A DNA stretch of 44,727 nt from Planctomycetota bacterium (GTDB lineage Bacteria > Planctomycetota > Brocadiia > Brocadiales > Brocadiaceae), in NCBI GenBank assembly GCA_016873155.1, contig VGXX01000007.1:1-44727 (forward strand), given 5' to 3'. Positions 1 to 8,152 of this stretch are shown here, piece by piece. The notes under the pieces were generated by a model. That model ran no database searches. It was given only the letters and a program-made list of their open reading frames with translations, and was not told the origin of the DNA. The translations under genes were made by a program, and so were the position numbers. The stretch's first letter is position 1. Each line of letters starts with the position of its first letter.

Positions 1-92
1 TGCTATCGGAATACGGAGTGGACTTTGGCCAGGGATACTATATTGGCAAACCATTTGTTTTTTCAGAAAAACCCAGCAAAAGCAAAGACTAA
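1..92 (+). CDS. EAL-domain protein, C-terminal end (partial)
   Basis: Reading from base 3, the frame is open from the window edge to TAA at 90-92 and encodes LSEYGVDFGQGYYIGKP followed by a short polar tail. The pattern EYGVDxxQGYYxGKP is the usual C-terminal end of EAL (cyclic-di-GMP phosphodiesterase) domains, so this is the last 29 or so residues of such a protein. The catalytic EAL and metal-binding residues lie upstream of the window, so activity cannot be judged. It converges with the pseudopilin gene on the other strand, 54 bases away. Confidence 0.75.
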   Translation, partial: LSEYGVDFGQGYYIGKPFVFSEKPSKSKD

Positions 93-146
93 GCCAAACT
101 TCATCCGGTGACAACTTGAAATTTATTATTAAAATCTTGCAAAACA

Positions 147-863
147 TTATGGTAAATCGGGGTTTTCTGGATCCCAAATCAACGCCCGTCCTGCCTGCCT
201 GTTTGGCCAGCCTTCGTTTGTCGTCCCGTCCGAATTACCATTTTGTATCCGTTCTACGTGGCCGTCAATAAAGAGAATATTCGCAGCTTTTGAGTGTCTT
301 TGCGCGACACTTCCATACGAACCTTCATAATTGTCTGCTACGCCTGTGTTGTTGATACGACCGTCAAACAGTAGCACCGTCCTCGTAGTCTCTCCAATGG
401 TTTCTATAGACCGTTGACACTCAGATGCCGGCAAGAGATTTTGATTCATTTTTATTGTGCGTGTTGTATCTTGTTTTGAGAGAGGCACCGTTTTGAAGAT
501 GGGATCTTGTTTTATAAGTAAAAGCCTCTCCTCCTGTGAGATTTCATCCCTTTCGCCGGGAAGTTGCAATGTTGTAAGATAGTTGTCAACGGCCTTAAAC
601 CATACCTCTGCTGTACAGATTTTCGTCCCGTCTTTGCTTGTACCGCTATTATTGGGACAAGGGAGTAATCCGTTGTTATCATTTGTATACTGCTCAAATG
701 CGAGAAATAGTTGCCTGAGATTATTAACACAAATAATTTGCTGCGCTTTTTGTTTGGCTGCGAAAATCGCTGGAATTACGATACAAACCAGGATTGCAAC
801 AATGATAACAATTATCAATAACTCAATAACTGTGAACCCTCGATTTTTAACGGTTGCGTCCAT
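147..863 (-). CDS. Prepilin-like protein with H-X9-DG motif
   Basis: This 238-residue protein starts with a short basic leader and a type IV prepilin cleavage site (KNRG|FTVIE), with the conserved Glu at +5, followed by a hydrophobic helix of about 22 residues. Near the C-terminus, RHSKAANILFIDGHV fits the H-X9-DG motif (His, nine residues, Asp-Gly) of the processing-associated pseudopilins that are expanded in Planctomycetes. It should be cut by a prepilin peptidase and sit at the inner membrane or in a pseudopilus. The gene is on the opposite strand from the type II secretion-like operon about 0.5 kb away and is transcribed separately. Its exact role is unknown, since these proteins form large paralogous families. 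Confidence 0.85.
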   Translation of the reverse strand: MDATVKNRGFTVIELLIIVIIVAILVCIVIPAIFAAKQKAQQIICVNNLRQLFLAFEQYTNDNNGLLPCPNNSGTSKDGTKICTAEVWFKAVDNYLTTLQLPGERDEISQEERLLLIKQDPIFKTVPLSKQDTTRTIKMNQNLLPASECQRSIETIGETTRTVLLFDGRINNTGVADNYEGSYGSVAQRHSKAANILFIDGHVERIQNGNSDGTTNEGWPNRQAGRALIWDPENPDLP

Positions 864-1136
864 AGTTTTACAGGTTTAGAAAGGGATTTTTGTTAAATAT
901 ATTTATATTCGGCATGTTGAATGCCAATAATTCTTGTCTAGAAAAGATAAACTTTAAATACTAACTGCGTTTGATACTTACAAATTTTTTTCTCAACAAA
1001 ACGATTGTAGTAGGAAGTTAATAATAATAACCTTATAAACGAAAAAGGTGTTTTTGAGGTACATAAATGTAAAGATACTGATAAAGGACGCTGTTAAGTA
1101 TTCAAAAATTAATAATTTCTTATTATTAAAAAATAT
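864..1136. other. AT-rich intergenic spacer
   Basis: This very AT-rich stretch lies between the pseudopilin start and the tRNA promoter. I see no supported ORF, strong hairpin or repeat in it. The end near 864 presumably holds the minus-strand promoter of the pseudopilin gene, but no clear motif was found. Confidence 0.5.
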
Positions 1137-1164
1137 TTGACTTTTTATGGTGTAATGTTAAAAT
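1137..1164 (+). promoter_or_regulatory. Sigma70-type promoter of tRNA-Leu
   Basis: TTGACT at 1137-1142 and TAAAAT at 1159-1164 are separated by 16 bases. They lie about 47 bases before the mature tRNA 5' end, which allows for a short processed leader. The call rests on motif matching only. Confidence 0.5.
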
Positions 1165-1210
1165 TACTAAGTGTTTTTGGTTTAATCAGATACGAACAAT
1201 TCTATGAAAT

Positions 1211-1300
1211 GCGGAAGTGGCGGAATCGGCAGACGCGCTAGTTTGAGGGGCTAGTCCCGCTGATACCGGGGTGGGGGTTCAAATCCCCCCTTCCGCACCA
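1211..1300 (+). tRNA. tRNA-Leu (GAG anticodon)
   Basis: The acceptor arms GCGGAAG (1211-1217) and CTTCCGC (1290-1296) pair perfectly and are followed by discriminator A and an encoded CCA (1298-1300). The anticodon arm is CTAGT-TTGAGGG-GCTAG, giving anticodon GAG, which reads CUC and CUU leucine codons. The T arm is GGGGG-TTCAAAT-CCCCC. A long variable arm between the anticodon and T arms makes this a class II tRNA, as expected for leucine. The D arm (GGCGGAATCGGCAGACGC) is also typical for Leu. Confidence 0.97.
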
Positions 1301-1413
1301 CTCTGTTTCGCCCTGCCTGAAGTATAAAAGCGTATGTTTTATGAGCTATTTTAGTTGTACTTCCTTATAATGCATGACATAAATAAAATTATGGTTGTAT
1401 ACTAAATAATTTA

Positions 1414-1425
1414 CCCATTAATGGG
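1414..1425. promoter_or_regulatory. Perfect 12-bp palindrome overlapping the gspD ribosome-binding site
   Basis: CCCATTAATGGG is a perfect palindrome whose right half supplies the GGGAG Shine-Dalgarno sequence of the secretin gene. It could be an operator or could sequester the ribosome-binding site. A chance palindrome in an AT-rich region is also possible. Confidence 0.3.
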
Positions 1426-1435
1426 AGATTTATTG

Positions 1436-3448
1436 ATGAACAAATGCGTCTATGCATCACTTCTTGTTATTTGTGTAATTGGTTGTAAAGAAACCCAGAT
1501 AAAGCAGTCTGATTTCATGCCATTTAAAAAACCAGTAACACTTTCTACGACAACCGAGGCGTTAGAGAAGAAACCCTGGGAGTATGAAATATCACCTGAA
1601 AAAGAGGTTGCAGTAGAGAAAAAGGAGGGTATACCGGATGAGTTTGTATATCCGGCGGAACGCAAAAAACCGGAACCTTCTCTTCACAAACCAGAATATA
1701 CAGGCGATAAAATCGACATTGCATTAAATTTCGATAATGCAGAAATAAAGGATGTTTTACAGGTCATATTAGGTGAGATTCTTAATGTAAACTATATTTT
1801 AGATAAAAGAGTTGGGGGTACTATCAATCTTCATGCCACCGGACAGGTTTATAAAGAAGAACTCCTTTCAATGCTTAATACACTGCTTTATGTATATGAT
1901 TTTGCAATAATAAAAGATGGCGATCTGTATAGAGTGCTTCCTAAAGCAGAATCAAGGCAGGAAACAAACATCGTTATTTCCGGAGATAAAATTCCTCCCT
2001 GGGGTAAAGAGATAATGATTCAAATAGTTCCTCTTCAGTATGAAAACCCAAAGAATTTGAATGCTACCATAAAACCATTTATGACTGGAATTGGAAATAT
2101 AGTTACCCACGGCGACTCTCCGTATATCATACTCATCGAATCTGCCGCAAACATGGAAAAACTCCTTACCTTGGTAAAAACCTTCGACGTCCCTTTCTTT
2201 GCCGGTAAAGCCGTAAAATTTTACGATTTCAAATACGTCGATGCACGAAACATGGCAAAAGACCTTGCCGCCATTGCGCAATCGATGGGCGGAAAGGCCG
2301 GCGGTGAGGGCGAATTTAACTTCGTGCCGTTTTCGGATACTAACAAGATGTTGGTTGTTACCAGAGTACCAGAACTTTTACCGAAAATCGATCTTTGGAT
2401 AAAAAATGTGGATGTTCCTCCATCAGAGTTGGAAGAAGATCTGAAAATATATGTGTATAAAGTGCAACATCAAAAAGCCGAAACGATTGTGCCTGTTCTG
2501 ACACAGATTTACAATGAAAAAATGGCTGCGCAGCCTAAACCGCTGGGGAAGAAACAGCTTGAGACAATGAAGATCGTTGCCGACGCAAAAACAAATACCA
2601 TTGTCATTAAGGCATTGCCGAGTGATTATAAAGGTATTAAAGCGATCATTGAGGCTATAGACGCAACTCCTCAACAAGTATTTATCGAAGTGCTGATTTT
2701 AGAAGTAGATCTTAAGAGTACTTTGGACTACGGCACAGAGTGGTCATTAAAAATGGGGAGCACAAATCTATTCGGATTGGGAGATCTCAAAAGGACAGCC
2801 GAAACACCGGCTATAAAGTTTGAGAAAGGAAATTTTGAAATCCTGATGGATATCCTAGCGACAAATTCTAATACCAAGATATTATCTGCACCGCATATCC
2901 TCGTAAGAGACGAACAGCCTGCAAATATACAGGTTGGCAGCGAAGTGCCTATTCTTTCAAGCTCCGGTCAAACAACAGGTACCAATGTCGTATTTGAGCA
3001 AGTACAGTATCGTGATACCGGTATCATCCTGACCGTAACTCCTCATATTGGAGAAAATGATTTCGTAACATTAGAAATAAAACAAGAGGTGAGTACTGCC
3101 GAAACAACAACTACAGGAGTTAGTACTTCACCGACCTTTAGTACCCGCAAGGCAGGAACGTCTCTTGTAATCAAGAGCGGGCATACCATAAGTCTGGGTG
3201 GAATTATCGAACAAAAAAATGAAAAAAGTATTAGCAAGATACCCCTACTAGGGGATATACCTTATTTGGGAAATTTATTTAAAACTACATCCATTGCCAA
3301 TAAAAGAACAGAGTTGATCATGCTCATAACTCCCTATGTTGCGAACGATGCTGAAGAGGCAGATTCTTTGACCGACGCATTTCAAAAGAAGCTGAAAGAA
3401 ATTGAACCGTTAATAACCCAAAGGACGAATGAAGTTGAGAAATATTGA
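1436..3448 (+). CDS. gspD: Type II secretion secretin lipoprotein (GspD-like)
   Basis: This is the outer-membrane secretin of a type II secretion or type IV pilus-like machine. The start at 1436 is preferred over the in-frame ATG at 1421 because GGGAG lies about nine bases upstream of it, and because the protein then opens with a lipoprotein signal (MNKCVYASLLVICVIGC). An N0-like domain (about residues 90-165, ALNFDNAEIKDVLQVILGE) is followed by N1-N3 ring repeats. The secretin core carries the signatures VPILSSSGQTTG, QYRDTGIILTVTPHI and IPLLGDIPYLGNLFK near the C-terminus. Length (about 670 aa) is normal. It is the first gene of an operon in which its 3' end overlaps the next gene by 20 bases. 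Confidence 0.95.
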   Translation: MNKCVYASLLVICVIGCKETQIKQSDFMPFKKPVTLSTTTEALEKKPWEYEISPEKEVAVEKKEGIPDEFVYPAERKKPEPSLHKPEYTGDKIDIALNFDNAEIKDVLQVILGEILNVNYILDKRVGGTINLHATGQVYKEELLSMLNTLLYVYDFAIIKDGDLYRVLPKAESRQETNIVISGDKIPPWGKEIMIQIVPLQYENPKNLNATIKPFMTGIGNIVTHGDSPYIILIESAANMEKLLTLVKTFDVPFFAGKAVKFYDFKYVDARNMAKDLAAIAQSMGGKAGGEGEFNFVPFSDTNKMLVVTRVPELLPKIDLWIKNVDVPPSELEEDLKIYVYKVQHQKAETIVPVLTQIYNEKMAAQPKPLGKKQLETMKIVADAKTNTIVIKALPSDYKGIKAIIEAIDATPQQVFIEVLILEVDLKSTLDYGTEWSLKMGSTNLFGLGDLKRTAETPAIKFEKGNFEILMDILATNSNTKILSAPHILVRDEQPANIQVGSEVPILSSSGQTTGTNVVFEQVQYRDTGIILTVTPHIGENDFVTLEIKQEVSTAETTTTGVSTSPTFSTRKAGTSLVIKSGHTISLGGIIEQKNEKSISKIPLLGDIPYLGNLFKTTSIANKRTELIMLITPYVANDAEEADSLTDAFQKKLKEIEPLITQRTNEVEKY

Positions 3449-3947
3449 AGCTGAGTATAAAAACGGCTTTACTATTTTAGAAGTTATGGTTGCAATGGCA
3501 ATCATTGGAATTTCTATTGGTATTTTCTTTGGTTTGATCGGGAATTCTTCTAGATTAAGAGGGAAAATTGATGAGCACTCAAAATGGTTGCTTCTTGCAA
3601 GAACCAAGACAGAAGAGGCTTTTCTGGGCATACTGGGTAAAAAATATGAGAAATTGAATGAGGAAAAGACCTTTGAAGGCGTTACAAAAGATGGTGTTTC
3701 ATGGAAAGTATCGCAGGTGGATAAATATAAAGAAGCCAGGAAAAAAATCACTATGGAAGCATTAGAGGAAGATGAAAGCGATATAGAACTTCCACCCAAA
3801 GGGACTACGACACTGAGCATACACGTTGAAGGAATAAATATCAACACCGTTTTTTTCGCTGAAGAATCGGAAGAAGATGAAAACGATAGTGAAGAATCGG
3901 TTGAAGGAGATGGTGCTGGTAAATATGGGAAGGAAGATGAAGATTAA
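3429..3947 (+). CDS. gspI: Type II secretion minor pseudopilin (GspI-like)
   Basis: This 172-residue protein has a prepilin cleavage site (YKNG|FTILEVMVAMAIIGIS), with Glu at +5 followed by a hydrophobic helix. The LEVMVAMAI pattern after the cleavage site is typical of GspI/PulI. The C-terminal third is unusually acidic (runs of Glu, Asp and Ser). It overlaps gspD upstream and the next pseudopilin gene downstream, which implies translational coupling. Assignment to I rather than H rests on the N-terminal motif and its position before J and K. Confidence 0.8.
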   Translation: MKLRNIEAEYKNGFTILEVMVAMAIIGISIGIFFGLIGNSSRLRGKIDEHSKWLLLARTKTEEAFLGILGKKYEKLNEEKTFEGVTKDGVSWKVSQVDKYKEARKKITMEALEEDESDIELPPKGTTTLSIHVEGININTVFFAEESEEDENDSEESVEGDGAGKYGKEDED

Positions 3948-4683
3948 ACGCAACAATGGCTTTACCTTATTTGAATTACTCATAGCCATGTTCATTGGTA
4001 CAATCTTGATTATGTCAGGAGCTTACGCAATAAGAACAGGTTTGTTCTCGATGGAAAGAGAAGAGGCGTGGTTTAATGATACAACAAAAGAAAAAGCTGC
4101 CTTTGATTTTTTCTGGCAACAGGTCTCTTCATTACGCGTTCAAAAGATTCCAAGAAAGGATAACCTCATTGCTGCCGAAGAAAACAAAACGGTCAAAAAA
4201 AAGAAAACCAATTATTTTACTGGTGAAAAAGAGTATCTTTCCTTTGTATCCCCTCTTTCTTTTAAAAGACATTATGGACAAGGATTGATAATAACTAATT
4301 ATAAAGTAAAATTAAACGACAATGGCTTGTGGGATCTAATTTACATGGAAACCAGGGTTACCCCCACAATCCTGGTTAAATTATCCGAAGAATCTGAAAG
4401 CACACTAACTACGGATATGGATTACACGATATTTCTTAAGGATTGTGATATGATTTCATTCGCGTATCTTGACACAGTGGAAGAGGAAACCGATAATGAG
4501 GGAGAAGTCCAGGTAGTTGCTCAAGATGCCGATGTTATTGAAGGTACGGATTTAAAATGGAAAGAAAAAATAACCGAAAGAATCCCGCGGGCGATAAAGT
4601 TGTCGGTCACAAAAAATGGAAAGGCACAAGAGCTTGTATCACCAATCATGGCTATGTACTCATTTTTAGCCTCTGGGCAATAG
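3925..4683 (+). CDS. gspJ: Type II secretion minor pseudopilin (GspJ-like)
   Basis: The prepilin motif RNNG|FTLFELLIAMFIGTILIMSGAYA follows a short basic leader. The frame is open from 3877, but starts at 3925 or 3937 give a leader of normal length for a prepilin; 3937 has GGAAGG just upstream. The mature protein is about 240 aa, consistent with GspJ. In characterised systems J joins I and K in the pseudopilus tip, and the order I-J-K is preserved here. It overlaps the preceding and following genes. Confidence 0.8.
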   Translation: MGRKMKIKRNNGFTLFELLIAMFIGTILIMSGAYAIRTGLFSMEREEAWFNDTTKEKAAFDFFWQQVSSLRVQKIPRKDNLIAAEENKTVKKKKTNYFTGEKEYLSFVSPLSFKRHYGQGLIITNYKVKLNDNGLWDLIYMETRVTPTILVKLSEESESTLTTDMDYTIFLKDCDMISFAYLDTVEEETDNEGEVQVVAQDADVIEGTDLKWKEKITERIPRAIKLSVTKNGKAQELVSPIMAMYSFLASGQ

Positions 4684-5618
4684 TAATCTTTGGATTTATT
4701 GCAGTAAGTTTTACCCGGAACACCGGAATTGCTATAAAAACAGAAATTACTTCTACGGAACGTGTAAAAAACGTTTATGCAGCACGAGGAGCCTGTATCT
4801 ACGCGACACAGATGTTATTATTGCCGAAAAAACAGGAAAAGGAAACCAAAGGCGGGAAAATCAAAAAATTGAAAAAGAACAGAGATAAAGATGCAAGGAA
4901 AAAAGACAGAATCGGCGATCCCTGGATGCCAAGCAGTGACCCATACTCGGTAGAAATAAGCGATAGAGATTGTAATGTGTTTATAAGCGACGAAAGCGGA
5001 AAGATTAATATAAATAAAATAACAGATGAGACGCGGGATAATTTTATTAAATTTCTTACTGCCTATAAGCTAGATGAACATACAGCGGAGATCATAACGG
5101 ATTCTATCTTGGATTGGCTCGATGAAGATGATTTACATCATGTCAATGGCGCAGAGAAAGACTATTATGCCACATTCCCGGAACCGTATGAGCCAAAGAA
5201 TGGGCCGTTCGAATCTCTTGAGGAGCTGACTTTAGTTAAAGGAATTACCCCGCAAATATTTGAATTGCTGCGAGATCGCCTGACGATTTACGGATCGGGC
5301 AAAATCAACGTCAATTTTGCATCTAAGGAAGTTCTTCTTTATGTGCCTGCAATTACCGAGGAGATAGCCAGGGCAATGATTAAATTTAGAGGGAAGAGAG
5401 GAAAAATTGCAAAAATTGGGGATTTAAAAGAAATCTTTAGATACTTTGGCATTATCGGCGCTGATTTTCTAAAGATTATGGAATATTTAACCGTATATGA
5501 TTCAAATTATATGACAATCAATTCAATTTCTTCGGCAGAAAAAATAAGTAATTCCTATAAAATAGTTGTTTTCAAGGGTGCGGATCATTGTAGAATTATT
5601 GCGGCATATCCTGAATAG
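4557..5618 (+). CDS. gspK: Type II secretion minor pseudopilin (GspK-like)
   Basis: The 353-residue protein has an N-terminal hydrophobic segment (GYVLIFSLWAIVIFGFIAVSF) with a less canonical prepilin motif, as is usual for GspK, then a large globular domain. SGKININKITDE and the helix-hairpin-helix-like repeats (SLEELTLVKGITPQIFELL, then NVNFASKEVLLYVPAITEEIARAMIKFR) match the alpha-helical insert of GspK. K caps the pseudopilus tip with I and J. The only ATG is at 4557, inside gspJ, giving a 127-base overlap and a long basic pre-sequence of about 30 residues that is atypical. A non-ATG start further in cannot be excluded. Confidence 0.85.
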   Translation: MERKNNRKNPAGDKVVGHKKWKGTRACITNHGYVLIFSLWAIVIFGFIAVSFTRNTGIAIKTEITSTERVKNVYAARGACIYATQMLLLPKKQEKETKGGKIKKLKKNRDKDARKKDRIGDPWMPSSDPYSVEISDRDCNVFISDESGKININKITDETRDNFIKFLTAYKLDEHTAEIITDSILDWLDEDDLHHVNGAEKDYYATFPEPYEPKNGPFESLEELTLVKGITPQIFELLRDRLTIYGSGKINVNFASKEVLLYVPAITEEIARAMIKFRGKRGKIAKIGDLKEIFRYFGIIGADFLKIMEYLTVYDSNYMTINSISSAEKISNSYKIVVFKGADHCRIIAAYPE

Positions 5619-5637
5619 CATTTAACACATTGCAAGT

Positions 5638-6903
5638 ATGAATAAAATACCGTTCGTTAATTTATTTTCTCAAAGTTCAACGGGCTTGTCCATCAATGGA
5701 AATGACCTCATTATAACGGTCGTCAGCAAAAAACTGGTTAAATATTCACACGAAACGCTCAAGATAGAAGATTTTATGCTGAAGGATACCCAGCAATTAA
5801 AACATGCACTAATCCAGAAAAGGAATTTTGCGGGAGATACTATTCTTTCCTTGCCGCGGGAACTTGCCATTATCAGAGAAACAACCTGTCCGTACTCGAA
5901 CCTGAAAGAATTGAAAGAAGCGCTCAGATATCAATTGGATAGTTTCATTCCTTTCAGCAGTGAAGACGTTTATTTTGATATTCATTCATTATCGCAAAGT
6001 AGACACGAGACAAAAGTTCTGATTGTTGCTATAAAGAAAACGGAATTGGATACTATTCTATCAAAATTGAAAGTCCTTGAAATTATCCCTTCCCGGGTTA
6101 TTATTTCACCTTTTGCCTTTCTCCCTATCCTTGAGGAAAGAAAAGGTTCGGTCGCGGTGGTTAGTAAGAACATAAAATATTACAGTTACAATGTATTTGA
6201 AAATAACCTTTTGGTTTTATCTTCGGTTGCAAAAACCGAGGTTGAATTAGCTAATCAGGTCAAATCAAGGCGTTCAGATGAAATACTGTTAGCACATGTT
6301 ACCAATGGATTTTTAACGGACGAATACAAAACCAATTATAAATTGTTAGATGAAAATTCTGAATCGTATGGGGCCGCGCTTTACGGTTTAGCAGAATACC
6401 CATGCTATTTGAGCCTTGTTAAATCACATAGAAAGCGACTAAATCCCCAAATTGTATTAATATGTTTCCTTATAGGATTTTTGATATTTTTTTCGTTCCT
6501 TATTCCGTACATTCAAAAGATAAATAATCTGGCAATACTAAAAACAGTGAATGCACAGGTTAAATCGATTAAAAAAGACGTTGTAATCGTTGAAAAACTA
6601 CAAGAACGTATAATCGTGTTAGATGAAGTTGTTAACAAGGCCAACGCAATAAGAGGGAAATACATTCCCAGAATTGATGTGATCCTCGAGTTGGCGAAGA
6701 CATTACCTAATGACGCATGGGTAAAGGGCATTACAATCGTGGACAATACTTTTGAAATAGAGGGAGATGCAGTATCTTCGACGAATTTGATACCAATTCT
6801 AGAAAATTCTTCTCTTTTTTCAGGCGTGGGTTTAACTTCTCCCGTTACAAAAACACAGAGTGGCAGAGAAAAATTTCGAATTAAAGGAAACATCGAAAAA
6901 TAG
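5638..6903 (+). CDS. gspL: PilM/PilN-like inner-membrane assembly protein (GspL-like)
   Basis: Residues 1 to about 265 form a cytoplasmic PilM/GspL-like actin-fold region (SLPRELAIIRETTCPYSNLKEL; YQLDSFIPF). A single membrane helix follows (about 271-291, IVLICFLIGFLIFFSFLIPYI), then a PilN-like coiled coil and a small ferredoxin-like domain (LAKTLPNDAWVKGITIVDNTFEIEG). The PilM and PilN functions are thus fused in one chain, as in GspL. It would link the cytoplasmic ATPase, which is not in this window, to the periplasmic assembly. The gene sits between gspK and the PilO-like gene with only 5 bases to the latter. Confidence 0.8.
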   Translation: MNKIPFVNLFSQSSTGLSINGNDLIITVVSKKLVKYSHETLKIEDFMLKDTQQLKHALIQKRNFAGDTILSLPRELAIIRETTCPYSNLKELKEALRYQLDSFIPFSSEDVYFDIHSLSQSRHETKVLIVAIKKTELDTILSKLKVLEIIPSRVIISPFAFLPILEERKGSVAVVSKNIKYYSYNVFENNLLVLSSVAKTEVELANQVKSRRSDEILLAHVTNGFLTDEYKTNYKLLDENSESYGAALYGLAEYPCYLSLVKSHRKRLNPQIVLICFLIGFLIFFSFLIPYIQKINNLAILKTVNAQVKSIKKDVVIVEKLQERIIVLDEVVNKANAIRGKYIPRIDVILELAKTLPNDAWVKGITIVDNTFEIEGDAVSSTNLIPILENSSLFSGVGLTSPVTKTQSGREKFRIKGNIEK

Positions 6904-6908
6904 GTAAT

Positions 6909-7511
6909 ATGGGACGATTCTTAGATCTATTTTATAGACTCAAAATAAGGGAAAGAATACTACTGGTTGTTGCCCTTATTGTTCTTTTGTATATGAGTCT
7001 CGACAGGGTTGTGATTACCCCCTTTTTTAAATCAATTAATGAAACGAAAGAGCGGTTAGAGACCCAAAAGAAACTGCTTATGAAATATTATTCGTTTGCA
7101 GCCAATAAAAAACAATATGAGAGCAGGCTGGGTGAACTGGAACAATATAATACAAAACTTCAGGAAAAATTCCTGTCAGAAGAAACGGAAGAACTTGCCT
7201 CGGCGAAATTGCAGGAAATGATAAATAATCTGGCCACTAAGAATGGATTGGTTGTATCCAGGAGTACGGCCTTAAAAAAAGAGGTAATTAACAAAAAACC
7301 ATATCTCATTGCCATGTCAATTAATTTCGAAATAAGTGATTTAGACAGCTCTCAAAAACTACAAAATTTTCTCTACGATATAGAATACAATAATGACAAA
7401 CTACTTTTTATCGATAATTTGCGAATAAAAACCCTGGGTTTAAATGTTATAAAAGGGGCGACTATTTCTTCTACCTTAACGGCAATTGCTTCCATAGGAA
7501 AAAAATTATAA
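6909..7511 (+). CDS. gspM: PilO/GspM-like inner-membrane protein
   Basis: This 200-residue protein has a short cytoplasmic start, one membrane helix (ILLVVALIVLLYMSLDRVVI, about 18-37), a predicted coiled coil (ETKERLETQKKL through ELASAKLQEMINNLA), and a C-terminal alpha/beta domain. That topology and size match PilO/GspM, which dimerises with the PilN/GspL partner encoded immediately upstream. Assignment relies on architecture and gene order rather than on diagnostic residues. Confidence 0.75.
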   Translation: MGRFLDLFYRLKIRERILLVVALIVLLYMSLDRVVITPFFKSINETKERLETQKKLLMKYYSFAANKKQYESRLGELEQYNTKLQEKFLSEETEELASAKLQEMINNLATKNGLVVSRSTALKKEVINKKPYLIAMSINFEISDLDSSQKLQNFLYDIEYNNDKLLFIDNLRIKTLGLNVIKGATISSTLTAIASIGKKL

Positions 7512-7516
7512 CGTGC

Positions 7517-8146
7517 ATGAAGTCTATTAACCTTAATTTAAAATCATTACAACCTGTCATGGAAACCTTTGGTAAAAAGGTAAAACAGTGGAAGCACTAT
7601 TTACCCATAATAAATCTTGCTTTACTGATAGGAATTGCCGGCCTGGCAATTATTTGTGTGTTGTTGGTTTATCATCCTCCGGAAAATATAACAAAACCAG
7701 AAAAATATATAGAAGAACCCCTTTTAAAGAAAAAACCACTGGTTCCTCTGTCTGTTGATAACAAAGCGGCAGACTACTATGAACTTATGCTTTCAAATAA
7801 CCCTTTTTCACCAAACCGTACTGCCTGGAATCCTCCAGAAACAAAAACGGATTCCAAACTTGAAGAAAGCGCCGCGCAAGCATCTGCACAAGCAGCAGAA
7901 AATCAACAAAAACCAAAGGGAACCCCCAAAAAGATTACTTTACGAGGCATCATGATTCTTGGAGATACCAGAAAAGCATTAATAGAAAATCCCGATCAAA
8001 CAAAAAATAAAAACCCCTTTGTTTTTATTGAAGAAGGCGAAGAGATTGCTGAATACAAGGTAAAAAATATTGAACAAGACCAGGTAAAACTTGATTGGTA
8101 CGGTGAAGAACATATTGTTGTTATGAGATCAAACATTAAAAAATAG
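7517..8146 (+). CDS. GspC/PilP-like periplasmic linker protein
   Basis: This 209-residue protein has one membrane helix near residue 30-55 (LPIINLALLIGIAGLAIICVLLVYH), a proline/lysine-rich linker, the segment LMLSNNPFSPNR, a low-complexity Ala/Gln/Lys linker, and a small beta domain (KITLRGIMILGDTRKALIEN through VKLDWYGEEHIVVM). The beta domain resembles the homology region of GspC or PilP, which contacts the secretin N0 domain. The position after the L/M-like pair and before F supports that role. It lacks an obvious PDZ domain. Confidence 0.65.
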   Translation: MKSINLNLKSLQPVMETFGKKVKQWKHYLPIINLALLIGIAGLAIICVLLVYHPPENITKPEKYIEEPLLKKKPLVPLSVDNKAADYYELMLSNNPFSPNRTAWNPPETKTDSKLEESAAQASAQAAENQQKPKGTPKKITLRGIMILGDTRKALIENPDQTKNKNPFVFIEEGEEIAEYKVKNIEQDQVKLDWYGEEHIVVMRSNIKK

Positions 8147-8152
8147 CTATTT

